Positions 1 through 12,239 of a stretch of 64,000 bases of DNA are shown here, in pieces; the first letter of the stretch is position 1; each line of letters begins with the position of its first letter. Both the position numbers and the translations under genes were made by a program. This DNA comes from Labia minor. Its lineage: Eukaryota > Arthropoda > Insecta > Dermaptera > Spongiphoridae. The stretch spans positions 8,954,491 to 9,018,490 of the forward strand of contig OY720345.1 in assembly GCA_963082975.1 (NCBI GenBank), in the 5' to 3' direction. Below the pieces are notes generated by a model. The model had not been told where the DNA came from. It did not search any database and was given only the letters and a program-made list of their open reading frames with translations.

Positions 1-3000
1 ATTTATTTATTATATATCATTTTCTTCCATTTCTGGTCCGAAAGTCGATTTAATTCAAATTTTATACATATCCTTATTTTTTTCATTAATTTCATAGAAA
101 AACCATGAATTTGTCATATTATTTCAGGCAAAAAGCTACTTTTTTAAATAGAAATGTAAAATTTAATTTCTATATATAATTTTCTTCCATTTCTGGTCCT
201 AAAGCCGATTTAATTCACATTTTATACATATCATAATTTTTTTCATTAATTTCATAGAAAAAACGTTAATATTGATAAATTATTTAGGAAAAATGCTATT
301 TTTTTAAATACTAATGTAAAATTTATTTTTTATATATCATTTTCTTCCATTTTTGATCAATTAATCGATTTTATTCATATTTCATCGATATCATAATTTT
401 TTTCATTAATTTCATAGAAAAAACGTGAATATTGATAAATTATTTAGGAAAAATGCTATTTTTTTAAATACTAATGTAAAATTTATTTATTATATATCAT
501 TTTTTTCAATTTCTGGTCATAAACACGAATTAATTTATATTTTACCGATATCATAATTTTTTTCATTGATTTCATAGAAAAAACCTGAATTTGTCATATT
601 TTTTTCAGACAAAATGCTACTTTTTTAAATAGAAATGTAAAATTTATTTTTTATATATCATTTTCTTCCATTTCTGGTCCGAAAGTCGATTTAATTCAAA
701 TTTTGTAAAAATCCTAATTTTTTTCATTAATTTCATAGAAAAAACATGAATTTGTCATATTATTTCAGGCAAAAGGCTACTTTTTTAAATAGAAATGTAA
801 AATTTAATTTCTATATATAATTTTCTTCCATTTCTGGTCCTAAAGCCGATTTAATTCACATTTTATACATATCATAATTTTTTTCATTAATTTCATAGAA
901 AAAACGTTAATATTGATAAATTATTTAGGAAAAATGCTATTGTTTTAAATACTAATGTAAAATTTATTTACTATATATTATTTTCTTCCATTTTTGATCA
1001 ATTAATTGATTTTATTCATATTTCATCAATATCATGATTTTTTTCATTAATTTCATAGAAAAAACGTTACTATTGATAAATTATTTAGGAAAAATGCTAT
1101 TTTTTTAAATACTAATGTAAAATTTATTTTTTATATATCATTTTCTTCCATTTTTGATCAATTAATCGATTTTATTCATATTTCATCGATATCATAATTT
1201 TTTTCATTAATTTCATAGAAAAAACCTGAATTTGTCATATTTTTTTCAGACAAAATGCTACTTTTTTAAATAGAAATGTAAAATTTATTTTTTATATATC
1301 ATTTTCTTCCATTTCTGGTCCGAAAGTCTATTTAATTCAAATTTTGTACAAATCCTAATTTTTTTCATTAAATTCATAGAAAAAACATGAATTTGTCATA
1401 TTATTTCAGGCAAAAGGCTACTTTTTTAAATAGAAATGTAAAATTTAATTTCTATATATAATTTTCTTCCATTTCTGGTCCTAAAGCCGATTTAATTCAC
1501 ATTTTATACATATCATAATTTTTTTCATTAATTTCATAGAAAAAACGTAATTATTGATAAATTATTTAGGAAAAATGCTATTTTTTTAAATACTAATGTA
1601 AAATTTATTTATTATATATCATTTTTTTCAATTTCTGGTCCTAAACACGAATTAATTTATATTTTACCGATATCATAATTTTTTTCATTGATTTCATAGA
1701 AAAAACCTGAATTTGTCATATTTTTTTCAGACAGAATGCTACTTTTTTAAATAGAAATGTAAAATTTATTTTTTATATATCATTTTCTTCCATTTCTGGT
1801 CCGAAAGTCTATTTAATTCAAATTTTGTACAAATCCTAATTTTTTTCATTAATTTCATAGAAAAAATATGAATTTGTCATATTATTTCAGGCAAAAGGCT
1901 ACTTTTTTAAATAGAAATGTAAAATTTAATTTCTATATATAATTTTCTTCCATTTCTGCTCCTAAAGCCGATTTAATTCACATTTTATACATATCATAAT
2001 TTTTTTCATTAATTTCATAGAAAAAACGTTAATATTGATAAATTATTTAGGAAAAATGCTATTGTTTTAAATACTAATGTAAAATTTATTTACTATATAT
2101 TATTTTCTTCCATTTTTGATCAATTAATTGATTTTATTCATATTTCATCAATATCATAATTTTTTTCATTAATTTCATAGAAAAAACGTGAATATTGATA
2201 AATTATTTTGGAAAAATGCTATTTTTTTAAATACTAATGTAAAATTTATTTACTATATATCATTTTCTTCCATTTCTGGTCCTAAACACGAATTAATTCA
2301 TTTTTTATAGATATCATAATTTTATTCATTAATTTCATAGAAAAAACGTGAATATTGATAAATTATTTAGGAAAAATGCTATTTTTTTAAATACTAATGT
2401 AAAATTTATTTTTTATATATCATTTTCTTCCATTTCTGCTCCTAAACACGAATTAATTCATATTTTTTATACATATCATAATTTTTTTCATTAATTTCAT
2501 AGAAAAAAATGAATTTGTCATATTATTTCAGGCAAAATGGTACTTTTTTAAATAGAAATGTAAAATTTATTTTTTATATATCATTTTCTTCCATTTCTGG
2601 TCCGAAAGTCTATTTAATTCAAATTTTATACAAATCCTAATTTTTTTCATTAATTTCATAGAAAAAACATGAATTTGTCATATTATTTCAGGCAAAAGGC
2701 TACTTTTTTAAATAGAAATGTAAAATTTAATTTCTATATATAATTTTCTTCCATTTCTGGTCCTAAAGCCGATTTAATTCACATTTTATACATATCATAA
2801 TATTTTTCATTAATTTCATAGAAAAAACGTTAATATTGATAAATTATTTAGGAAAAATGCTATTTTTTTAAATACTAATGATAAATTTATTTTTTATATA
2901 TCATTTTCTTCCATTTTTGATCAATTAATCGATTTTATTCATATTTCATCGATATCATAATTTTTTTCATTAATTTCATAGAAAAAACGTGAATATTGAT

Positions 3001-6000
3001 AAATTATTTAGGAAAAATGCTATTTTTTTAAATACTAATGTAAAATTTATTTATTATATATCATTTTTTTCAATTTCTGGTCCTAAACACGAATTAATTC
3101 ATTTGTTATACATATCATAATTTTTTTCATTAATTTCATAGAAAAAACGTGAATATTGATAAATTATTTAGGAAAAATGCTATTTTTTTAAATACTAATG
3201 TAAAATTTATTTATTATATAACATTTTCTTCCATTTCTGGTCCTAAACACGAATTAATTCATTTGTTATACATATCATAATTTTTTTCATTAATTTCATA
3301 GAAAAAACGTGAATATTGATAAATTATTTAGGAAAAATGCTATTTTTTTAAATACTAATGTAAAATTTATTTATTATATATCATTTTCTTCCATTTCTGG
3401 TCCGAAAGTCGATTTAATTCAAATTTTATACATATTCTTATTTTTTTCATTAATTTCATAGAAAAAACATGAATTTGTCATATTATTTCAGGCAAAATGG
3501 TACTTTTTTAAATAGAAATGTAAAATTTATTTTTTATATATCATTTTCTTCCATTTCTGGTCCGAAAGTCTATTTAATTTAAATTTTATACAAATCCTAA
3601 TTTTTTTCATTAATTTCATAGAAAAAACATGAATTTGTCATATTATTTCAGGCAAAATGGTACTTTTTTAAATAGAAATGTAAAATTTATTTTTTATATA
3701 TCATTTTCTTCCATTTCTGGTCCTAAAGCCGATTTAATTCACATTTTATACATATCATAATTTTTTTTCATTAATTTCATAGAAAAAACGTTAATATTGA
3801 TAAATTATTTAGGAAAAATGCTATTGTTTTAAATACTAATGTAAAATTTATTTACTATATATTATTTTCTTCCATTTTTGATCAATTAATTGATTTTATT
3901 CAAATTTCATCAATATCATAATTTTTTTCATTAATTTCATAGAAAAAACGTTAATATTGATAAATTATTTAGGAAAAATGCTATTTTTTTAAATACTAAT
4001 GTAAAATTTATTTTTTATATATCATTTTCTTCCATTTCTGGTCCTAAACACGAATTAATTCATTTGTTATACATATCATAATTTTTTTCATTAATTTCAT
4101 AGAAAAAACTTTAATATTGATAAATTATTTAGGAAAAATGCTAATTTTTTTAAATACTAATGTAAAATTTATTTTTTATATATCATTTTCTTCCATTTTT
4201 GATCAATTAATCGATTTTATTCATATTTCATCGATATCATAATTTTTTTCATTAATTTCATAGAAAAAACGTGAATATTGATAAATTATTTAGGAAAAAT
4301 GCTATTTTTTTAAATACTAATGTGAAATTTATTTATTATATATCATTTTCTTCCATTTCTGGTCCGAAAGTCGATTTAATTCAAATTTTATACATATCCT
4401 TAATTTTTTCATTAATTTCATAGAAAAAACCATGAATTTGTCATATTATTTCAGGCAAAAGGCTACTTTTTTAAATAGAAATGTAAAAATTTAATTTCTA
4501 TATATAATTTTCTTCCATTTCTGGTCCTAAAGCCGATTTAATTCACATTTTATACATATCATAATTTTTTTCATTAATTTCATAGAAAAAACGTTAATAT
4601 TGATAAATTATTTAGGAAAAATGCTATTTTTTTAAATACAAATGTAAAATTTATTTATTATATATCATTTTTTTCAATTTCTGGTCCTAAACACGAATTA
4701 ATTCATTTGTTATACATATCATAATTTTTTTCATTAATTTCATAGAAAAAACGTGAATATTGATAAATTATTTAGGAAAAAATGCTATTTTTTTAAATAC
4801 TAATGTGAAATTTATTTATTATATATCATTTTCTTCCATTTCTGGTCCGAAAGTCGATTTAATTCAAATTTTATACATATCCTTATTTTTTTCATTAATT
4901 TCATAGAAAAACCATGAATTTGTCATATTATTTCAGGCAAAAGGCTACTTTTTTAAATAGAAATGTAAAATTTAATTTCTATATATCATTTTCTTCCATT
5001 TCTGGTCCGAAAGTCTATTTAATTCAAATTTTGTACAAATCCTAATTTTTTTTCATTAATTTCATAGAAAAAACATGAATTTGTCATATTATTTCAGGCA
5101 AAAGGCTACTTTTTTAAATAGAAATGTAAAATTTAATTTCTATATATAATTTTTCTTCCATTTCTGGTCCTAAAGCCGATTTAATTCACATTTTATACAT
5201 ATCATAATTTTTTTCATTAATTTCATAGAAAAAACGTTAATATTGATAAATTATTTAGGAAAAATGCTATTGTTTTAAATACTAATGTAAAATTTATTTA
5301 CTATATATTATTTTCTTCCATTTTTGATCAATTAATTGATTTTATTCATATTTCATCAATATCATAATTTTTTTCATTAATTTCATAGAAAAAACGTTAC
5401 TATTGATAAATTATTTAGGAAAATGCTATTTTTTTAAATACTAATGTAAAATTTATTTTTTATATATTATTTTGTTCCATTTCTGCTCCTAACACGAATT
5501 AATTCATATTTCATCGATATCATAATTTTTTTCATTAATTTCATAGAAAAAACGTCAATATTGATAAATTATTTAGGAAAAATGCTATTTTTTTTAAATA
5601 CTAATGTAAAATTTATTTATTATATATCATTTTCTTCCATTTCTGGTCCTAAACACGAATTAATGCATTTTTTATACATATCATAATTTTATTCATTAAT
5701 TTCATAGAAAAAACGTGAATATTGATAAATTATTTAGGAAAAATGCTATTTTTTTTAAATACTAATGTAAAATTTATTTATTATATATCATTTTCTTCCA
5801 TTTCTGGTCCGAAAGTCGATTTAATTCAAAATTTATACATATCCTTATTTTTTTCATTAATTTCATAGAAAAAACATGAATTTGTCATATTATTTTAGGC
5901 AAAATGCTACTTTTTTAAATAGAATGTAAAATTTAATTTCTATATATAATTTTCTTCCATTTCTGGTCCTAAAGCAGATTTAATTAACATTTATATACAT

Positions 6001-7857
6001 ATCATAATTTTATTCATTAATTTTATAGAAAAAACGTGAATATTGATAAATTATTTAGGTAAAATGCTATTTTTTTTAAATACTAATATAAAATTTATTT
6101 ATTATATATCATTTTTTTCAATTTCTGGTCCTAAACACGAATTAATTTATATTTTATACATATCCTATTTTTTTTCATTAATTTCATAGAAAAAACATGA
6201 ATTTGTCATATTATTTCAGGCAAAATGCTACGTTTTTAAATACTAATGTAAAATTTATTTTTTATATATCATTTTCTTCCATTTCTGGTCCTAAACACGA
6301 ATTAATTCATTATTTATACATATCATAATTTTTTTCATTAATTTCATAGAAAAAAACGTTAATATTGATAAATTATTTAGGTAAAATGCTATTTTTTTAA
6401 ATACTAATGTAAAATTTATTTTTTATATATCATTTTCTTCCATTTTTTGATCAATTAATCGATTTTATTCATATTTCATCGATATCATAATTTTTTTCAT
6501 TAATTTCATAAGAAAAAAACGTGAATATTGATAAATTATTTAGGAAAAATGCTATTTTTTTAAATACTAATCTAAAATTTATTTATTATATATCATTTTC
6601 TTCCATTTCTGGTCCGAAAGTCGATTTAATTCAAATTTAATAAACATCCTTATTTTTTTCATTAATTTCATAGAAAAAACATGAATTTGTCATATTATTT
6701 CAGGCAAAATGGTACTTTTTTAAATAGAAATGTAAAATTTATTTTTTATATATCATTTTCTTCCATTTCTGGTCCTAAAGCCGATTTAATTCACATTTTA
6801 TACATATCATAATTTTTTTCATTAATTTCATAGAAAAAACGTTAATATTGATAAATTATTTAGGAAAAATGCTATTTTTTAAATACTAATGTAAAATTTA
6901 TTTTTTATATATCATTTTCTTCCATTTCTGGTCCTAAACACGAATTAATTCATTTGTATATACATATCATAATTTTTTTCATTAATTTCATAGAAAAAAC
7001 GTTAATATTGATAAATTATTTAGGAAAAATGCTATTTTTTTAAATACTAATGTAAAATTTATTTATTATATATCATTTTTTTCAATTTCTGGTCCTAAAC
7101 ACGAATTAATTTATATTTTATCGATATGATAATTTTTTTTCATTGATTTCATAGAAAAACCTGAATTTGTCATATTTTTTTCAGACAAAATGCTACTTTT
7201 TTAAATAGAAATGTAAAATTTATTTTTTATATATCATTTTCTTCCATTTCTGGTCCGAAAGTCTATTTAATTCAAATTTTGTACAAATCCTAATTTTTTT
7301 CATTAATTTCATAGAAAAAACATGAATTTGTCATATTATTTCAGGCAAAAGGCTACTTTTTTAAATAGAAATGTAAAATTTAATTTCTATATATAATTTT
7401 CTTCCATTTCTGGCCCTAAAGCCGATTTAATTCACATTTTATACATATCATAATTTTTTTCATTAATTTCATAGAAAAAACGTTAATATTGATAAATTAT
7501 TTAGGAAAAATGCTATTTTTTTAAATACTAATGTAAAATTTATTTTTATATATCATTTTCTTCCATTTCTGGTCCTAAACACGAATTAATTCATTTGTTA
7601 TACATATCATAATTTTTTTCATTAATTTCATAGAAAAAACGTTAATATTGATAAATTATTTAGGAAAAAAGCTATTTTTTTAAATACTAATGTAAAATTT
7701 ATTTTTTATATATCATTTTCTTCCATTTTTGATTAATTAATCGATTTTATTCATATTTCATCGATATCATAATTTTTTTCATTAATTTCATAGAAAAAAA
7801 CGTGAATATTGATAAATTATTTAGGAAAAATGCTATTTTTTTAAATACTAATGTAAA

Positions 7858-8177
7858 ATTTATTTATTATATATCATTTTTTTCAATTTCTGGTCCGAAA
7901 GTCTATTTAATTCAAATTTTGTACAAATCCTAATTTTTTTCATTAATTTCATAGAAAAACGTGAATATTGATAAATTATTTAGGAAAAATGCTATTTTTT
8001 TTAAATACTAATGTAAAATTTATTTATTATATATCATTTTCTTCCATTTCTGGTCCGAAAGTCTATTTAATTCAAATTTTGTACAAATCCTAATTTTTTT
8101 CATTAATTTCATAGAAAAAACGTGAATATTGATAAATTATTTAGGAAAAATGCTATTTTTTTAAATACTAATGTAAA
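7858..8177. repeat. Two chimeric monomers (left type 1 / right type 2)
   Basis: Monomers 7,858-8,017 and 8,018-8,177 carry the left half GGTCCGAAAGTCTATTTAAT joined to the right half CGTGAATATTGATAAATT. Elsewhere this left half is normally followed by the CATGAATTTGTCATATT right half. The switch lies in or next to the conserved core TTTCATTAATTTCATAGAAA, which is the expected crossover place if homology decides it. Both monomers are full length (160 bp), so the exchange was in register. Confidence 0.8.
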
Positions 8178-8851
8178 ATTTATTTATTATATATCATTTT
8201 TTTCAATTTCTGGTCCTAAACACGAATTAATTTATATTTTATCGATATGATAATTTTTTTCATTGATTTCATAGAAAAAACCTGAATTTGTCATATTTTT
8301 TTCAGACAAAATGCTACTTTTTTAAATAGAAATGTAAAATTTATTTTTTATATATCATTTTCTTCCATTTCTGGTCCGAAAGTCTATTTAATTCAAATTT
8401 TGCTACAAATCCTAATTTTTTTCATTAATTTCATAGAAAAAAACATGAATTTGTCATATTATTTCAGGCAAAAGGCTACTTTTTTAAATAGAAATGTAAA
8501 ATTTAATTTCTATATATAATTTTCTTCCATTTCTGGTCCTAAAGCCGATTTAATTCACATTTTATACATATCATAATTTTTTTCATTAATTTCATAGAAA
8601 AAACGTTAATATTGATAAATTATTTAGGAAAAATGCTATTGTTTTAAATACTAATGTAAAATTTATTTACTATATATTATTTTCTTCCATTTTTGATCAA
8701 TTAATTGATTTTATTCATATTTCATCAATATCATAATTTTTTTCATTAATTTCATAGAAAAACGTTACTATTGATAAATTATTTAGGAAAAATGCTATTT
8801 TTTAAATACTAATGTAAAATTATTTTTTATATATTATTTTGTTCCATTTCT

Positions 8852-11316
8852 GCTCCTAAACACGAATTAATTCATATTTCATCGATATCATAATTTTTTT
8901 CATTAATTTCATAGAAAAAACGTGAATATTGATAAATTATTTAGGAAAAATGCTATTTTTTTTAAATACTAATGTAAAATTTATTTTATTATATATCATT
9001 TTTTTCAATTTCTGGTCCTAAACACGAATTAATTCATTTGTTATACATATCATAATTTTTTTCATTAATTTCATAGAAAAAACGTGAATATTGATAAATT
9101 ATTTAGGAAAAATGCTATTTTTTTAAATACTAATCTAAAATTTATTTATTATATATCATTTTCTTCCATTTCTGGTCCGAAAGTCGATTTAATTCAAATT
9201 TAATAAACATCCTTATTTTTTTCATTAATTTCATAGAAAAAAACATGAATTTGTCATATTATTTCAGGCAAAATGGTACTTTTTTAAATAGAAATGTAAA
9301 ATTTATTTTTTATATATCATTTTCTTCCATTTCTGGTCCTAAAGCCGATTTAATTCACATTTTATACATATCATAATTTTTTTCATTAATTTCATAGAAA
9401 AAACGTTAATATTGATAAATTATTTAGGAAAAATGCTAGTTTTTTAAATACTAATGTAAAATTTATTTTTTATATATCATTTTCTTCCATTTCTGGTCCG
9501 AAAGTCTATTTAATTCAAATTTTATACAAATCCTAATTTTTTTCATTAATTTCATAGAAAAAACATGAATTTGTCATATTATTTCAGGCAAAAGGCTACT
9601 TTTTTAAATAGAAATGTAAAATTTAATTTCTATATATAATTTTCTTCCATTTCTGGTCCTAAAGCCGATTTAATTCACATTTTATACATATCCTACATTT
9701 TTTTCATTAATTTCATAGAAAAAAACATGAATTTGTCATATTATTTCAGCAAAGGCTTACTTTTTTAAATAGAAATGTAAAATTTAATTTCAATATATAA
9801 TTTTCTTCCATTTCTGGTCCTAAAGCCGATTTAATTCACATTTTATACATATCATAATTTTTTTCATTAATTTCATAGAAAAAACGTTAATATTGATAAA
9901 TTATTTAGGAAAAATGCTATTGTTTTAAATACTAATGTAAAATTTATTTACTATATATTAATTTTCTTCCATTTTTGATCAATTAATTGATTTTATTCAT
10001 ATTTCATCAATATCATAATTTTTTTCATTAATTTCATAGAAAAAACGTTACTATTGATAAATTATTTAGGAAAAATGCTATTTTTTTAAATACTAATGTA
10101 AAATTTATTTTTTATATATTATTTTGTTTCCATTTCTGCTCCTAAACACGAATTAATTCATATTTCATCGATATCATAATTTTTTTCATTAATTTCATAG
10201 AAAAAACGTGAATATTGATAAATTATTTAGGAAAAATGCTATTTTTTTAAATACTAATCTAAAATTTATTTATTATATATCATTTTCTTCCATTTCTGGT
10301 CCGAAAGTCGATTTAATTCAAATTTAATAAACATCCTTATTTTTTTCATTAATTTCATAGAAAAAACATGAATTTGTCATATTATTTCAGGCAAAATGGT
10401 ACTTTTTTAAATAGAAATGTAAAATTTATTTTTTATATATCATTTTCTTCCATTTCTGGTCCTAAAGCCGATTTAATTCACATTTTATACATATCATAAT
10501 TTTTTTCATTAATTTCATAGAAAAAACGTTAATATTGATAAATTATTTAGGAAAAATGCTAGTTTTTTAAATACTAATGTAAAATTTATTTTTTATATAT
10601 CATTTTCTTCCATTTCTGGTCCGAAAGTCTATTTAATTCAAATTTTATACAAATCCTAATTTTTTTCATTAATTTCATAGAAAAAAACATGAATTTGTCA
10701 TATTATTTCAGGCAAAAGGCTACTTTTTTAAATAGAAATGTAAAATTTAATTTCTATATATAATTTTCTTCCATTTCTGGTCCTAAAGCCGATTTAATTC
10801 ACATTTTATACATATCATAATTTTTTTCATTAATTTCATAGAAAAAACATGAATTTGTCATATTATTTCAGGCAAAAGGCTACTTTTTTAAATAGAAATG
10901 TAAAATTTAATTTCAATATATAATTTTCTTCCATTTCTGGTCCTAAAGCCGATTTAATTCACATTTTATACATATCATAATTTTTTTCATTAATTTCATA
11001 GAAAAAACGTTAATATTGATAAATTATTTAGGAAAAATGCTATTGTTTTAAATACTAATGTAAAATTTATTTACTATATATTATTTTCTTCCATTTTTGA
11101 TCAATTAATTGATTTTATTCATATTTCATCAATATCATAATTTTTTTCATTAATTTCATAGAAAAAACGTTACTATTGATAAATTATTTAGGAAAAATGC
11201 TATTTTTTTAAATACTAATGTAAAATTTATTTTTTATATATTATTTTGTTCCATTTCTGCTCCTAAACACGAATTAATTCATATTTCATCGATATCATAA
11301 TTTTTTTCATTAATTT
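8852..11316. repeat. Tandem 7-8-monomer HOR units beside the gap
   Basis: Three successive units start with a monomer carrying TTTTGTTCCATTTCTGCTCC followed by TTTCATCGATATC: 8,852, 10,138 and 11,259. The first unit is 1,286 bp (8 monomers) and the second 1,121 bp (7 monomers). The third is cut by the N gap after about 58 bp. Inside them the markers AATTTAATAAACATCC (9,197 and 10,321) and GCTAGTTTTTT (9,435 and 10,559) keep a 1,124-bp offset. The extra monomer in the first unit lies near 9.7 kb. Since the third unit runs straight into the gap, the gap probably hides more of the same repeat. Confidence 0.85.
10745..10904. repeat. Chimeric monomer (left type 2 / right type 1)
   Basis: The left half GGTCCTAAAGCCGATTTAAT is followed by the right half CATGAATTTGTCATATTATT, whereas in most copies this left half continues into CGTTAATATTGATAAATT. 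The change again occurs at the conserved core and length is kept at 160 bp. A similar recombinant with some sequence damage lies one HOR unit earlier, near 9,650-9,790. Confidence 0.75.
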
Positions 11317-11516
11317 NNNNNNNNNNNNNNNNNNNNNNNNNNNNNNNNNNNNNNNNNNNNNNNNNNNNNNNNNNNNNNNNNNNNNNNNNNNNNNNNNNNN
11401 NNNNNNNNNNNNNNNNNNNNNNNNNNNNNNNNNNNNNNNNNNNNNNNNNNNNNNNNNNNNNNNNNNNNNNNNNNNNNNNNNNNNNNNNNNNNNNNNNNNN
11501 NNNNNNNNNNNNNNNN
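11317..11516. other. Assembly gap (200 N)
   Basis: Exactly 200 undetermined bases with satellite on both sides. A round 200-N run is a scaffolding placeholder, not a measured distance, so the true amount of missing satellite is unknown. The left flank ends within a monomer just before its core is complete, and the right flank resumes at TTCTGGTCC. The HOR families on the two sides differ, so the join could hide a large stretch of array. The translated frame that crosses this gap is meaningless. Confidence 0.99.
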
Positions 11517-12239
11517 TTCTGGTCCTAAACACGAATTAATTCATTTTTTATACATATCATAATTTTTTTCATTAATTTCATAGAAATAAAGGTAATATTG
11601 ATAAATTATTTTGGAAAAATGCTATTTTTATAAATACTAATGTAAAATTTATTTTTTATATATCATTTTCTTCCATTTCTGCTCCTAAACACGAATTAAT
11701 TCATATTTTTTATACATATCATAATTTTATTCATTAATTTCATAGAAAAAACGTGAATATTGATAAATTATTTAGGAAAAATGCTATTTTTTTTTAAATA
11801 CTAATGTAAAATTATTTATTATATATCATTTTCTTCCATTTCTGGTCCTTCATTAATTTCATAGAAAAAACGTGAATATTGATAAATTATTTAGGAAAAA
11901 TGCTATTTTTTTAAATACTAATGTAAAATTTTTTTTTTATATATCATTTTCTTCCATTTTTGATCAATTAATCGATTTTATTCATATTTCATCGATATTA
12001 AAATTTTTTCATTAATTTCATAGAAAAAACGTGAATATTGATAAATTATTTAGGAAAAATGCTATTTTTTTAAATACTAATGTAAAATTTATTTTTATAT
12101 ATCATTTTCTTCCATTTCTGATCCTAAACACGAATTAATTCATATTTTTTATACATATCATAATTTTTTTCATTAATTTCATATAAAAAACATGAATTTG
12201 TCATATTATTTTAGGCAAAATGCTATTTTTTTAAATACT
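11517..12239. repeat. Satellite, gap-proximal segment with extra indels
   Basis: Four to five monomers of the right-domain type, related in order to 28.0-29.9 kb and including the deleted monomer at 11,811-11,927. Against those relatives it has many private changes: AGAAATAAAGGTAAT near 11,584, a T-run of 9 near 11,788, a missing T at 11,811, and T10 near 11,930. Such clustering beside a gap suggests a low-quality contig end more than true divergence. Confidence 0.85.
11811..11927. repeat. Deleted monomer (about 42 bp missing), copy 1
   Basis: GGTCC at 11,844 runs directly into TTCATTAATTTC. The normal segment from TAAACACG to the middle of the T-run before the core is absent, giving a monomer of about 117 bp. 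The same breakpoint occurs at four other places in the array, so the deletion happened once and was copied. Confidence 0.9.

Larger units (their letters stand above)
1..11316. repeat. 160-bp satellite array, left domain (older, 7-monomer pattern)
   Basis: Continuous head-to-tail 160-bp monomers; the block TTTCTTCCAT recurs at 21, 181, 341 and so on. The array is already running at base 1, so it extends beyond the window. Variant monomers are mixed: left halves of the GGTCCGAAAGTC, GGTCCTAAAGCC, GATCAATTAATCG and GGTCCTAAACACG types, and right halves of the CATGAATTTGTCATATT and CGTTAATATTGATAAATT types. Rare markers recur at about 1,122 bp (7 monomers): CTATTG at 937 and 2,059; GCTCC with TTTCATCG at 10,138 and 11,259; GCTAGT at 9,435 and 10,559. 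Another marker pair, GTTAC at 1,076 and 5,396, is exactly 27 monomers apart. One-base homopolymer indels are more frequent here, especially 5-10 kb, than in the right domain. No gene or transposon insertion is visible. All frames close quickly, because 160 is not a multiple of 3 and a stop in one monomer cycles through every frame. Confidence 0.97.

Noticed and set aside
583-640. Splice-acceptor-like TTTTTTTCAG in right-half variants as evidence of exons
   Set aside because: It is part of the satellite variant and recurs throughout, with no open frame following.
11263-11532. 89-residue minus-strand open frame
   Set aside because: Most of it is unknown residues created by the 200-N gap; both ends are satellite. 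Not a gene.
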